A DNA stretch of 64,000 nucleotides from assembly GCA_963969595.1 (NCBI GenBank), contig OZ018408.1, forward strand, positions 32,984,108 to 33,048,107, given 5' to 3'. Under the pieces are notes generated by a model. That model made no database searches. It saw only the letters and a program-made list of their open reading frames with translations, and was not told the DNA's origin. This document shows positions 49,291 through 60,630 of this stretch, piece after piece. Source of the DNA: Neckera pumila. Lineage: Eukaryota; Streptophyta; Bryopsida; Hypnales; Neckeraceae. The position numbers and the translations under genes were made by a program. How positions within the stretch are numbered: position 1 is the stretch's first letter; each line of letters starts with the position of its first letter.

Positions 49291-52279
49291 CAAAATTCAA
49301 TAACTTTCACACAATCGGTCCAAATGTCACAAAACCAAGCCCGTGCACCCCTCCTCGCCAAGAGCTTTCCGACAGTACCAAACACGCAACTAGGGGACAC
49401 ACGGTCCGGGAGATCTCAATGTAACAAAACAAACTTTTCTGGTACATCTCTAGAACAAGTACTTATCTAATCTTTTCTATCCCATCACATTGACATTTCT
49501 ATGAAAACTTCTTTTCAAAGAAAGTGATTATTTTCAAGAGAAGTCTGGAACTAAGTAAAATCAATCCCATGCTTTTGACAGTGATCACGTGTTAAGCAAA
49601 ATATGTAGACAACTTACTCATATGCCTTGTGTAAACATATATAAATAAAACAACATGTATATGAGTAGAAGAAATCAACTATTAGAACCTCTTGAAAAGA
49701 AGTTTAATTTTTGTAACCAAATGTACTCCATCTAATGCAAACATTTTTCTATGGATCATTGAGAAAGTAGGAAGGTAATATTCTTGTGTAAAGAAAGCTC
49801 CCCAACATTTTCGAGAGGAAGTGGTCCTCACTTGTACCCGTCCCAAAGACAAATCACAAAATGACGTCAGTGAGGTTGCATCAAGTGTCTGCAGACCACT
49901 ACACTTGCTCTCGTTTTCACTTGAAAAAACTTGGAACTAAACATTTACCTCAAAGTCCAGTTAACAAACACATACAAGCTCAAACCGTAAACCACAAACA
50001 TAATCGAGACCTGACTGTGAGCAGAAGACTGTGAGGAAGCCATTTGATCAGAAACCCTTGTACGGAGCTGAATTGGTATTGAAGTACTAGTAAAGGCAAG
50101 TATTCAATTAGCAACTTCTTGCAATGTAGGCAATAGTTTTCTACAGCAAACAGACTCTCTGTAATGTAAGCTCAAGAATCACTCAGCTCGAAGTACCAGT
50201 GTAAGCTCAAGAGTCACTCAGCTCAAAGTACCAGTAGGATCAGTACTGTTTATATTGGAGAATGGTAAGAGCCCAAATGAAGGGAGCCATCACTTAATTT
50301 ACTCCAACTACCTCATTAAGTTAACTTTGTAATTGCCTGTGTTCAAATGGAGGCTAATTACACACATTTCGAGATAGTTAGTCCCATGGCCATCATGTGT
50401 TGTACAACCCATTAGTCATATCACATGAGCTTAGTAGTTGGCCAGCTTGGAGGCATAATTAGCTTCCTGTAACAAGTTTGGCCAAGTTCTAAAGTTTGCA
50501 TCTCAACAGCCAAAGTGATTGTTATCTTGCCAGTATGAGATTAACTGTCCAAATAAGCTGCACATGTGTTAATCAATTAAAGCATAGCGTAAATACCTTG
50601 AGAGATAGTTAATCTATGTCTCAATGGTAGAAGATTTGGTATCATGATAGACAATCCAAATCATTAATTTAGTTTGATTCAAGCACCAAACTCTAAGATA
50701 TGTGCCATAATCATTAAGGGTATAGAAAAATTAGGAAAAGGAAATAGTATATCCTAGTAGGAAATTACAATGTCTTCTAAGTCATGGTAATCCTTTTCTA
50801 TATTAAATGTAAGTTTATAGGTTTTTAAATTTTTGTTTTAAAGCTTTGAAACTTTAAAGCAAAGATGTTTGAAGTTTTTCCTTTTGCTACCACATATACT
50901 ATGATATGAATTGTAATAGCATAATATAGTATGTAAAGCCCTTATATAGGTAATAGGCTTGAATTATGAATCTAGAAAAACAAGACAAAACTGCTTTTTC
51001 TGGAACATCCCAAGATTGGACACTAATCTGTTCTTGTCTATTCTTGCATTAGATCAGTTCCACTTTGCTTTGTGACACAGATCATACTTTGTCCATATGT
51101 GCTTTCTATATTTCTTGAAAGGAAACAACATGCACCAGTTGTAAGAAACTTTTACTTGCAATGTTCTAATCTCAAGCAGTCTTTTATCAGAAAAAACTTG
51201 TTATATCACACAGAATAAATCTCAAATCTCTTTCCACTATAGATTTTCCTCATACATCATATGGAATATCCATCATCTTTCCTTCTAAGTATAAGCAAGT
51301 TACAGCATAAATCATGAGTTAGCGGTGGAGAGTTTTTGGAGAGTTTCGAAAATGCTCCTAGAGGCTACAGACCTCACCTGTGCCCATCCCACAACACGAC
51401 AAAAATGGAGTGTTAGTAGGGTACACGAGGTGTCTTCAGTCTGCAAGCGCTTGTTATTGCCTTCACTAGGAGAACTTAATCAAATACAACATCAAAAACA
51501 TGCTACATCAAGTTGCTTACTTGCTTAATCTGTCAACCTAGAAACATGTAGAGGAATGTGAAGTATTCGCCATATCGAAGAGAGTTCCCACTCTACTCTT
51601 TACTACTCAGAAAAGCACAGCACCACACAATAAACATACGCAAACAGACTAACTTCTCAAAGCAAGAATCAAGAGCTTTGGTCTACACTGCCTCCGTAGT
51701 CAGTAACCACTCTCGCAAGCAAGCCCAGCAGGTGACTCTGCAGTCTATGTTGTTTAGGACTGAGCCTAAGCTTGCGATCAAAAATTTCCTTCATCAATGT
51801 TAAATTTTTTCCTTTTTCATCACCGTCAGTCAGTGAGTGCACAGGCGATGAAACCCATCGGGAGCAGTATTTGCAATACTAAATCATTTAAAATTTACAC
51901 CCGAGTTTGCAACTTCGTCAAAAAAAATTCATAATAAGACTATGCATCCAGCCGATTGATGAAAAAAATCTGGTAAGCCTGTAGCAGTACTAGTAACGAA
52001 CACCTATTGGTTAATAAAGTCCATTACTTTCAATGCATAGTGGCGGCCAGCATTTTACTCTTGCTTAATTTCAAAATACCTCTCGAAGTTGAGCTGTTTC
52101 ATTATGCTGTGATTTAAGCATATCGCTCATAATCCCAATAGTACTGATTGTTTACTGTAATACATTGAATTAAGTTATGGTGTCTTAAGATCCAAATGGG
52201 GTAAGATCTATCAAATCTTTTCAAATTCCTCCATTAACTTCATGGGTGGGAGGGTGGGAATTTTTATCACTCTTCTTAA
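49291..52279. other. intergenic DNA with a diverged internal duplication; no gene seen
   Basis: No gene is recognised. The stretch around 49800-49960 resembles 51330-51480 (ordered blocks such as CTCACTTGTACCCGTCCCA against CTCACCTGTGCCCATCCCA, then GTGTCTGCAGACC against GTGTCTTCAGTCT). This suggests an old duplication about 1.5 kb apart. Confidence 0.4.
50166..50235. repeat. 35-bp tandem repeat, two copies
   Basis: Two adjacent 35-base units beginning GTAAGCTCAAG and ending AAGTACCAGT, differing at two positions. Confidence 0.85.
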
Positions 52280-53202
52280 CCCCTAAAGGACCAACATGCG
52301 TTTTTTGGCCGTATAGAAATTTTGGGCAGGTATGTGTGACTAGAGATATCCATATTTGAGGCTGAAATTTTAATAGAAGGTGGGGGCGAGGAATATCTTC
52401 ATGTGTACCAAGTTTCATGACATTTTGAAATACGAGTCAAAAGTTGTGACCTAATATGTTGCTTTTTTTCGTAACTGGGCAGTTTGGGCAGATCAGAAAA
52501 AATCATTTTTTCCGGAACTTTTTTTTTGAAATTGGTTCTCTACATTTATGTATACTTAAAAAGCTTTGATTCATTCCATTTCAATCAATGAGTCAAAAGT
52601 TATGAGGGTTTTTGGTTTGCGGGCAGTTATGGATTGTCTACTCAAAAAAAATCTTTAAAGTCGTTTATTTAACTCAATTTTCAATATTTGGGGGGAAAAA
52701 AAAATCCTAGGATGTAAATTGATTATTACAACATTACAACCGTTGGGATTGGTATTTTTAAATTCCATGATTAAAACTTTAACAATTTAGTATTTTGAAT
52801 CATTTTCTACTTCTTTCTACTTACCAGTTTTTTCCTATATGTTGTACAATTCCAAATGATGTGAAATTTTTCAAGCATATAGACAACTTGTTTAGGAAAC
52901 TGAATTCAAAGAAGCACCACCTTTTTTGGCATTTTTTCATTGAAAAGTGAGCTTGCACAGTGCAGCTGCCCGGTTCTTCGCAGGATTGAAAAAATGGTTT
53001 TCAAGACTTTGAATGCTTATATCTTATGATCCACACGGTGGAATTTTCTGAAATTTTTACCACATGTTTTCAAAATAACATACTACAAGATCCTACGGTT
53101 ACATATGTCAAAAATTGTTTTTTTCCAAAAATTTGGTAGTTGTATTAGAAATGGCAGTTTTGTAGCGTTTTTGGTGAGAACATAGTCATGAAACTTTAGG
53201 GG
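52280..53202. mobile_element. non-autonomous DNA transposon with CCCC ends at a TTAA site, copy A (923 bp)
   Basis: The left end TTAACCCCTAAAG mirrors the right end CTTTAGGGG followed by TCAA. Between them are 923 bp with no long open frame. It is almost base-for-base like the element at 55826-56707. A TTAA target and C-run ends resemble piggyBac-type elements, but no transposase is present and the superfamily is not proved. Confidence 0.75.
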
Positions 53203-55825
53203 TCAATGATCTTATTACTCTAAATCAAAGAAATAGAGAGTAAAATTAATCAAATAGCCTATATTTTCTTACTCAAAGAAGTAGAAAGTATAATAGTCAA
53301 GTACTCTAGCTTTTTGATCAAACAAATAAGTAGGAAGTAGACTAATTAAGAGGCTTATTTCTTCCTAAATCCCAAAAATATGTAGAGAGATTAGACTCCT
53401 CATATGGCAAAATTTATAATAGTAAACATGTCAAAGATATTTGTCTATTTTTATCACGAGTATTTTCTTTGTTTCCAATAGGGCTATCTTAAAGTAAGTA
53501 TGTCCTAAGAATGATTCTAGCTACTTGAACTTGACTAAGGAATCTTGGAAAACAAAACAAAACAAACAAACAAACAAACAAACAAACAAACAACTTGTCT
53601 TAAGGTATAGACTAGTGTGCCCTGTATTGTTTCCACAACCAAAACCATTAGGAAAATTTTGAACCTTCAAAGAGCCCCCCTACGAAGTCTCAAAAAACGA
53701 CCCCAAAACATGTACTTACTACAACAAATAAATTGCTAATCCCCTATTTTTGCCCACCCTTTGAATTCATTGCAATCATAAAAGTTGTATTTGTAGTCAA
53801 TCACAATTGGACAAAGTTGTGAGTACATTAATCTCTCACTGCCCCAAACCCGACAGCATTGTGAGGACGTTTCTTGAGGAACCCTCACGAAATTCAACCT
53901 TGCGGGCAATCAAGAAATGATGGGGAGACTTCACCGTTGATTTCGGAGCCTGACTTCGCTGCGGATGGGTGGTTTGTGTCCGATCTGAAAATAGTGCCCG
54001 ACGCTGTGACACTACAAGGTCTGATGACGGCATCTTTTTTGCAAAACAGTGTCAGCAAGTACAACACTCAAAGTTCAAAACGAAGTTGAGGGCAAGTCGA
54101 TTTACAGACGTAGGCCTTGGTTTCAGCAATTGGAGAACTGTGCACACTGAAAATGCGTACCAAATTTCAACGTCAATCAAGCAATGGTGGGGTCGGGATT
54201 TGCTCCGAGAGCCGTGTTGAGCTAAAAGAGTGACCACTGTGTACCGGCTGGGGTCCACAAGCGAACAGGTCACAAGAAGTCACCATGCAAGTCCATGAAT
54301 TAGTATGGGCGAAATCCGAGGCACAACAGTCTCTGACCAGCTCTGACAGGTCACCTTCCGGACATTGGGCGCCAATTGCCATGTCCGCTTTTTCCCTCAT
54401 TGATTTCTTACGCAAAATACTGCACCCTAAGTTCATCAATGCCCGCATCCGAAGTACCCCCCAATTGGTTCTTGCTTTTTACTTCATGTCGATCGCATGC
54501 TCCTGCTGTGAGAAATTCCGCTTTGAAAATAGAGAGGGGCCAAAAAAAGGCTGCTGGGGCTGTGAGGGGTTAAACAAAATTGTGGGTACTCCATCACATG
54601 TTGGACCGTAAATTATAGTTTACATTGTTAATTTAGAGCATGCCCACCTCCACTTACCATACCTGGCTGGGGTAGGTTTGGCAGGGGCCGGGAGGCAGGG
54701 CATTCTCCATTCCCACTCGCCAAACAATTTCTGTGATTTTGGGCACGCCATTTTTCTCCATTTCTCCCTTAGCATCCAGTAGACGGGGCAATTTTCCCAG
54801 AGCCCGAAGTTGACTGCAATGATGGCAATGTATCCTCCTTGGGGCCTGCAGCCCATCAGATTTAGAGACGGAAGCTTATTTGGACTTTGATTTGCTTTTG
54901 CAGCAAAATGGATGTGGTAGAAAGGATGCTGAATGTTCATGCTTCGTTTTAGCTTGCGAGCTTAGTGCAATTGTTACTTCCACGGTCAATTCTTCACTTC
55001 ACATTCCTAGTTATTGTTTTTAGATTTTCCTCTTAAGTTATGCCTCCGCTTCTATGCAATGAATATACTATCATAATTTAGGTGCAGACTAATTAAGCTT
55101 GTGGAGGAAGCCCTTTCCGAATGGTGTGCATTCCGTTGTCGAATGTGATGAATTGATAGTCATCGTGCATTTGCAAATTATCTCGAGAAGAAAGCAGCAA
55201 AGCGTGCATGTGCTGTCTGTATGAGTTTCAAAACAAACCAAGTGAAATAAAGACAGAGCCGCTATGATTCTAGGGTTTTGTCTGTGTAATGTCAATTTGT
55301 CCTGTAAATCAACAGATTGACAGCAGTACTCTTTATACCAGGTATGTAGTCTATGCACTTTTTTGTTATCGCTTTCCTGTTTTAGTGTGTTACTAAGCTT
55401 AGTGTGCCCTGTGCCGTTGCCACAGCACAAACGAAAGGAAAAGTTATTTTATTATTTTTTATTATTCATATTAAAAACTTCAAACTTCAATATCTTTCAC
55501 ACCGTGAGTTCAAACGCCACATTGCTAATGTTTTATTTTAAGTACCAGGATCTAGCTGGTCAATAACGATTCACTCCTCTTGAAATGAAAGGATTAGCGC
55601 TTAATGCAAGCTCATCTGGGACTTCGAACAACTGCTACGTCACCGAGGTATTTGAAAATTGATGCTCGACAGGGACTGGAAATGGTGCGAATTGGAAGAA
55701 AGAAAAAAAAATTAGTGTGTTTCACACACCGCTTATCAGACTATCTTCACTGAGATCTCATTGAATAATGTGGCGTGGTGAAAAAACCTTGTTGGCGAGG
55801 GGGGGGTGCGTCCTTAACTGTTTAA
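53203..55825. other. intergenic DNA; no certain gene
   Basis: A more GC-balanced block at 53830-54610 has overlapping frames on both strands. One plus-strand frame (53969-54220) is open for 83 codons and might be a transposase remnant, but I cannot assign it. Around 55395-55530 part of the 250-bp repeat family recurs. Nothing else is recognised. Confidence 0.4.
53549..53593. repeat. AAAC tetranucleotide microsatellite
   Basis: A run of AAAAC units passing into about eight CAAA units. Confidence 0.9.
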
Positions 55826-56707
55826 CCCCTAAAGGATCAACATGCATTTTTTGGCCGTATAGAAATTTTGGGCAGGTACGTGTGACTAGAGATATCCATA
55901 TTTGAGGCTGAAATTTTAATAGAAGGTGGGGGCAAGGAATATCTTCATGTGTACCAAGTTTCATGACATTTTGAAATACGAGTCAAAAGTTGTGACCTAA
56001 TATGTTGCTTTTTTTTGTAACTGGGCAGTTTGGGCAGATCAGAAAAAATCATTTTTTCCGGAATTTTTTTTTTGAAATTGGTTCTAAACATTTATATATA
56101 CTTAAAAAGCTTTGAGTCATTCCATTTCAATCAATGAGTCAAAAGTTATGAGGGTTTTTGGTTTGCGGGCAGTTATGGATTGTCTACTCAAAAAAAATCT
56201 TTAAAGTCGTTTATTTAACTCAATTTTCAATATTTTTGGAAAAAAAAAAATCCTAGGATGTAAATTGATTATTACAACATTACAACCGCTGGGATTGGTA
56301 TTTTTAAATTCCATGATTAAAATTTTAACAAATTAGTATTTTGAATCATTTTCTACTTCTTTCTACTTACTATTTGTTTCCTATATGACAACTTGTTTAG
56401 GAAACTGAATTCGAAGAAGCACCACCTTTTTCGGCATTTTTTCATTGAAAAGTGAGCTTGCAAAGTGCAGCTGCCCGGTTTTTCACAGAATTGAAAAAAT
56501 GGTTTTCAAGACTTTGAATGCTTATATTTTATGATCCACACTGTGGAATTTTCTGAAATTTTTACCACATGTTTTCAAAATAACATACTACAAGATCCTA
56601 CGGTTACATGTGTCAAAAATTGTTTATTTCCAAAAATTTGGTAGTTGTATTAGAAATGGCAGTTTTGGAGCGTTTTTGGTGAGAACATAGTCGTGAAACT
56701 TTAGGGG
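55826..56707. mobile_element. non-autonomous DNA transposon with CCCC ends at a TTAA site, copy B (882 bp)
   Basis: The cleanest member of the family: TTAA at 55822-55825 and again at 56708-56711, and perfectly inverted ends CCCCTAAAG / CTTTAGGGG. Its sequence follows copy A closely, with one deletion of about 40 bp near 56390 and scattered changes. No coding capacity. Confidence 0.8.
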
Positions 56708-56711
56708 TTAA

Positions 56712-57263
56712 CTCCGCCTTCTTTCACCCGAATTGCTAAATCATCATTCTTTTGTAAGCTCCTCAATCGATCTTCCTCCATTTCATCATTTTGAGATTCA
56801 CGAACCGCTTTCATTTGTGGAAGACTCGGATGGGCATTCGGTCTAGAAAAACTTAACACGAAGACGGTAAGAGGTTACTCTTGCCTGATAAGAATGCATG
56901 AAATCAATACATAAACTGCAGGATCTATGGTATATCCCCTTTTCCTCCTCACACGAGAAAATTAGAGGAACAAAGTAAAACTCAAGGAAAAGTGAAGTAA
57001 TGATTTACTCTTGTATGCAATGACATTACACATGTGAAAGAACCCCAGCCAGAATTCCTCTGTTGGATCTGTCATGTGATGACTTTGTCAAATTCGAAAC
57101 AGAATGCTGAAGTTTTCTGCGGCAAGAAATGTAGCCATAGCTTTCTCCACCTAACGTCCTGAAGTTTTACTCAAGGGTACTATCTGACCCAAGCTCCCTA
57201 ACAAACACGTACACATCAAAACCTCATGATCCTCTACACAAAATATGTTTCTTGATCATAAAC
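56712..57263. other. spacer downstream of the Ycf54 gene
   Basis: AT-rich sequence between the TTAA element and the start of the duplicated Ycf54 block. I see nothing in it. Confidence 0.5.
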
Positions 57264-59036
57264 CTCCTCCTATACCACCTCGGTCCTGGTAAACATCCGC
57301 TCCAACACTCGTCTTGTTTACTGGAAGTAAAATTTGGCAACGTCTGAAGATGATAATCTCTCAAGTATGCAGTGCAAAATCCACAGTATCGAGACTGCTT
57401 CAATTCTTCTTGTATAAGAAAGGAGTCCACCAATCGCCCTCATACTTGGGGTAAGGAGCAATCCATTTCGCTGGTCTCTCAAACTTCACGGTGGTGAGCT
57501 TGCCTGCCAACACCTCCTCCGGAGAGTCTACGGTCATTTCTCCTTTAAGCACTCGGTCCAACCTCAGCTTCATGAACCTGAAATACTGGCGTTAAATGAA
57601 AGTAATCATAGAAAGCATCACATCGGGAAAAAAGGAAAACTGCGTATAACTAGGAAGTTCGGGCAGCTTTTAGATTTCACAAGTCGAAGCAACAATCTCA
57701 AGAGTACAAGCTCAAGATTCTGCACCAACATCGTGTGCAACTAGGGATGAGGTAACAACCAATTCATTGTGCTTACGACATCTTACGACGAATTCGAGGT
57801 AGCAAGTGTCCAATCCACCTCAAAGTAGTTTAAAACCTTGTTATCTCAATACTTTTAGCATTTCACATAGGAGCCACATACACATCTCCTCTTCCTGTTG
57901 TCACTTGGACTATTGTGAAGTCAACATTGCAAAAATAAGGTAAAACGCACAGAAAAGCTTTTGAATTAATCAAGGTGTAGGATTTCTTGCTATCCCAAGC
58001 TTGTTGCTTCGACCTGTGCAATCTAAAGTGACCCTTAGATCAAAAAATTCTGGCAATGCAGTAACAGGTGTTCTGTAAAATTGATATACAAAGTATCAAA
58101 ATTCAAGATAAAACTCACGTGATCCAAACTTTGTCCGTTGATACAAGAGCAGCAGAAGGTCTGCCCACTTTGGCGGCCACCTCCGGGTGCTTGTCAAGGA
58201 ACTCGGGCTCAATGACCATCCAGAAATCCTGTTCCTTGTTGCGCTCTCCATACAAACGCAGCTTCTCTTGCATCTGCTCTTGGAAGTGCTCCTCATCGTC
58301 CAGCATGAACTTGGCATTCGCTATCAAGTAGTAGTAGGTAGTCTTCTGCAGCAGGACACAAAAAAATCATGACAGTAAGTCAATTCCACTACAGATTTTA
58401 CACCCTGAATCATACTTTCCAGGTTTAGAAACAAAAAAATTCTCAGAGCTTAGTAGCAGCTTTCGCTAAAGCAATTGCCGAAATACAATCGGTTTTCTAA
58501 GCACATATCAACTTTATCTGAAGCCACAAAGAGAAAAGTCAACCAACCTGTGAAGTGGCCGAACTTGAAGACTCCTTACTGCAAAATCCAGACGGAAAGA
58601 ACCAGTTACAGAACAATACTAGAGCTCCAATGAGTCAACATTTAGCCAACCTGTATATTACAAACCCTAATCTCTGCACCAAATGAGGCTCTTCTGGAAA
58701 TCTCCACATAGATGGAGTAAATTCCCTACAATGCTTTTCCAGGATATCTTTAATAAATTACGAAGAATTTGGCTTTCAAGTAGGGCAACAAATCTATGAC
58801 AGAAACACACATAGCCCCCCTCCAGCTCTTCCATGAGTTGAAGGCAACCTTGTGCCAAGTTGTTACATATGTGATTTATCTAAGGTTAGAGAGGCTTGAA
58901 TTTATGTAATCAGCACTTGCTAGTTCATGATCTCCGAAATAATGCAACAATGAATATTGCGTTACAAAACATGTGGAGCTCAGGGTCTAGGAATGTGGAA
59001 GTGCGCACTTACGATGTAACCTCATTATCTACAGCT
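57264..59036. repeat. segmental duplication, copy B (partner 29408-31167)
   Basis: The other member of the 1.76-kb duplication, covering the Ycf54 3' flank, its last three exons and part of intron 1. On this side the homologous DNA continues into the gene's own intron 1 and exon 1, so this copy keeps the original arrangement. Confidence 0.95.
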
Positions 59037-59754
59037 TGCGCCCGAATTGGCTGCATTCTCCCCACAACATCGTTAACGCCCTGCCTAGCTCCAAACACCT
59101 GAACCTGGACAACCACAGTTTTTATGTTCTGTCACCCTTGCGTATTACACTCTTCCAGACATTCTCCAGAATTGGGGCACTAGTTCCGCAAATCCCCCCT
59201 TCTATTAAACTCAAAAACCTTGCACAAAAGAAAGGTGCTCGAAAACTCGAAAACCCACTTAGACTATTAAACCCGTTAAACCTGAAAATTGACATGAAAC
59301 TACAAAAGCTTGAACACTCAAACATAGACAATTCTATGCCAAAGAAGAATATATCGGGAAGAATTCTACTAGAGCCAAAAAATACCAGAAAAGGAAGTTG
59401 CTCCAATCTATTCAACAAAAATAGAAACCGGTGGTCAAGAAAAGATGCTTGAAAACCCCACTTAAACCCTGCGAATTGAAACGAAACAAGAAGTGTTCCA
59501 ACCCTTACCCAAACAATTCTACGCAGAAAAATTGGAGAAATGATTGGAGAAATGTGCAAGGACAATGCCGAGAGGGGCACCTTCTTGACGGAATCCCTGA
59601 GGACGAAGCTGCGTGAGGAGCATCGCACATGGCCAACGGAGGGAGCTCCTTTGAGGTGGAGCGACAAGGTGCTGCTGCTGGCCCTGGCGCTTGCATCGCA
59701 GGCAGACGAAGCCGTTGCTACTGCTGCTGCCATTGCTGCAGTTGCGCACGCCAT
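57400..59754 (-). CDS. Ycf54/LCAA-like protein, plastid-targeted, four exons, 201 aa
   Basis: Ycf54 (LCAA in plants) is a small plastid protein needed with the aerobic Mg-protoporphyrin IX monomethyl ester cyclase, which makes the isocyclic ring of chlorophyll. Exons on the minus strand: 59581-59754, 58548-58574, 58119-58345, 57400-57577. Phases agree and the product is 201 residues. Exon 1 is an Ala/Ser/Arg-rich transit peptide (MACATAAMAAAVATASSACD, later SSRSFVLRDSVKK). The conserved domain follows: YYYLIANAKFMLDDEEHFQE, LRLYGERNKEQDFWMVIEPE, LVSTDKVWITFMKLRLDRVL and the C-terminal WIAPYPKYEGDWWTPFLYKK. The 27-base exon needs the acceptor gcagtaag/GAG; the nearer cag would bring in a stop. 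Exon 1 could read on through intron 1 for another ~150 codons, so intron retention would give a different protein. Confidence 0.93.
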
Positions 59755-60226
59755 AGCTTCGTCTCAGTCTCCGAAACTCCTCGAAGCCTGCGAGCTATGG
59801 CGAATGCAAATGGCAGGGAGAGGTGAGAGATGCGAGACGGGGAAAAGACGGATCGCTAAGCTAGAAAGCAAATCCTTGGAGGCGGGCAAAGATAAGGTAT
59901 GTCATCTATTCGGATTCGGGAACCGGCTTGGGAACGGCCAGGGAGAACTGACCCCTGTATTGCCCCAAATTTTACCCTTGCAGAAAACACTGAAAATTCT
60001 TTATTTGCCACATTTGATGAAATTTGCATTTTCTGAATTCATATTTGCAATCAGAGGTCCCAAATTAGTTAGGAGACGTGAAGAAATACAAAATTTGAGC
60101 GGCACAAAATAGGGGGCAGTTTTTACATTTACCCTTCCGATGGGGCAATTAGAAGGGTCAGTCCTCCCTGGCCTTTGGGAATGCCCTGCTTGCTTAGCAC
60201 TGCCTTTGGGCTCAGTCCTAGTGTAA
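59755..60226. other. upstream region of the Ycf54 gene
   Basis: Moderate GC content near the start codon, falling away upstream. The plus-strand frame at 59540-60112 overlaps the transit-peptide exon in antisense and reflects its GCN-rich codons. The promoter is presumably here, but no motif stands out. Confidence 0.45.
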
Positions 60227-60630
60227 GGTAAGGTAGTATGATCTAAAAGCGACCATTTAAGGCCTGGTCCATCCTTTTCATAGGTTTGCATGAATAGAAA
60301 TATTTTTAATTTATTTTTCAGAGAAAGAAAAATAGATGCCAAACGTAACACAAATGGTTTCATATTTTTTGAAGCATTTTTTGAATTAGTTATGAATTTC
60401 CTAAGAGGTCCTATTTGTGACCCTAGGTCTCTCAAAATGTGTCCATTTGCAACTTCTAAAGTGATTTGAGGAAATTGAGGTCAATGATTGGCTTTTGCAA
60501 TAAAGAATATTTTTTTCTCAATTCAATCAATGGCTAAAGTGATCCATTTAAGGACCACTTTATATCCAATCATTCAATAGCTTTTTATAGGATTGATTTG
60601 AAGAAGAGGCTAGGGTTGGTTTTAGAGTAG
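60227..60630 (-). repeat. dispersed repeat, copy 2 (inverted copy at 14440-14840)
   Basis: The reverse complement of this segment aligns with 14440-14840 over its length, with many substitutions. Probably two old insertions of one non-autonomous transposon. Confidence 0.65.

Noticed and set aside
52280..52290. Telomere-type CCCTAAA as an interstitial telomere
   Set aside because: A single heptamer only, and it is part of the transposon terminal repeat.
53969..54611. Possible zinc-finger transposase remnant in a GC-richer block
   Set aside because: I could not match conserved cysteine or histidine spacing in any frame; stops interrupt it and no ends were found.
59540..60112. 190-codon plus-strand open frame, alanine-rich
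   Set aside because: It is antisense to the Ycf54 transit-peptide exon; its composition mirrors GCN codons and it matches no family.
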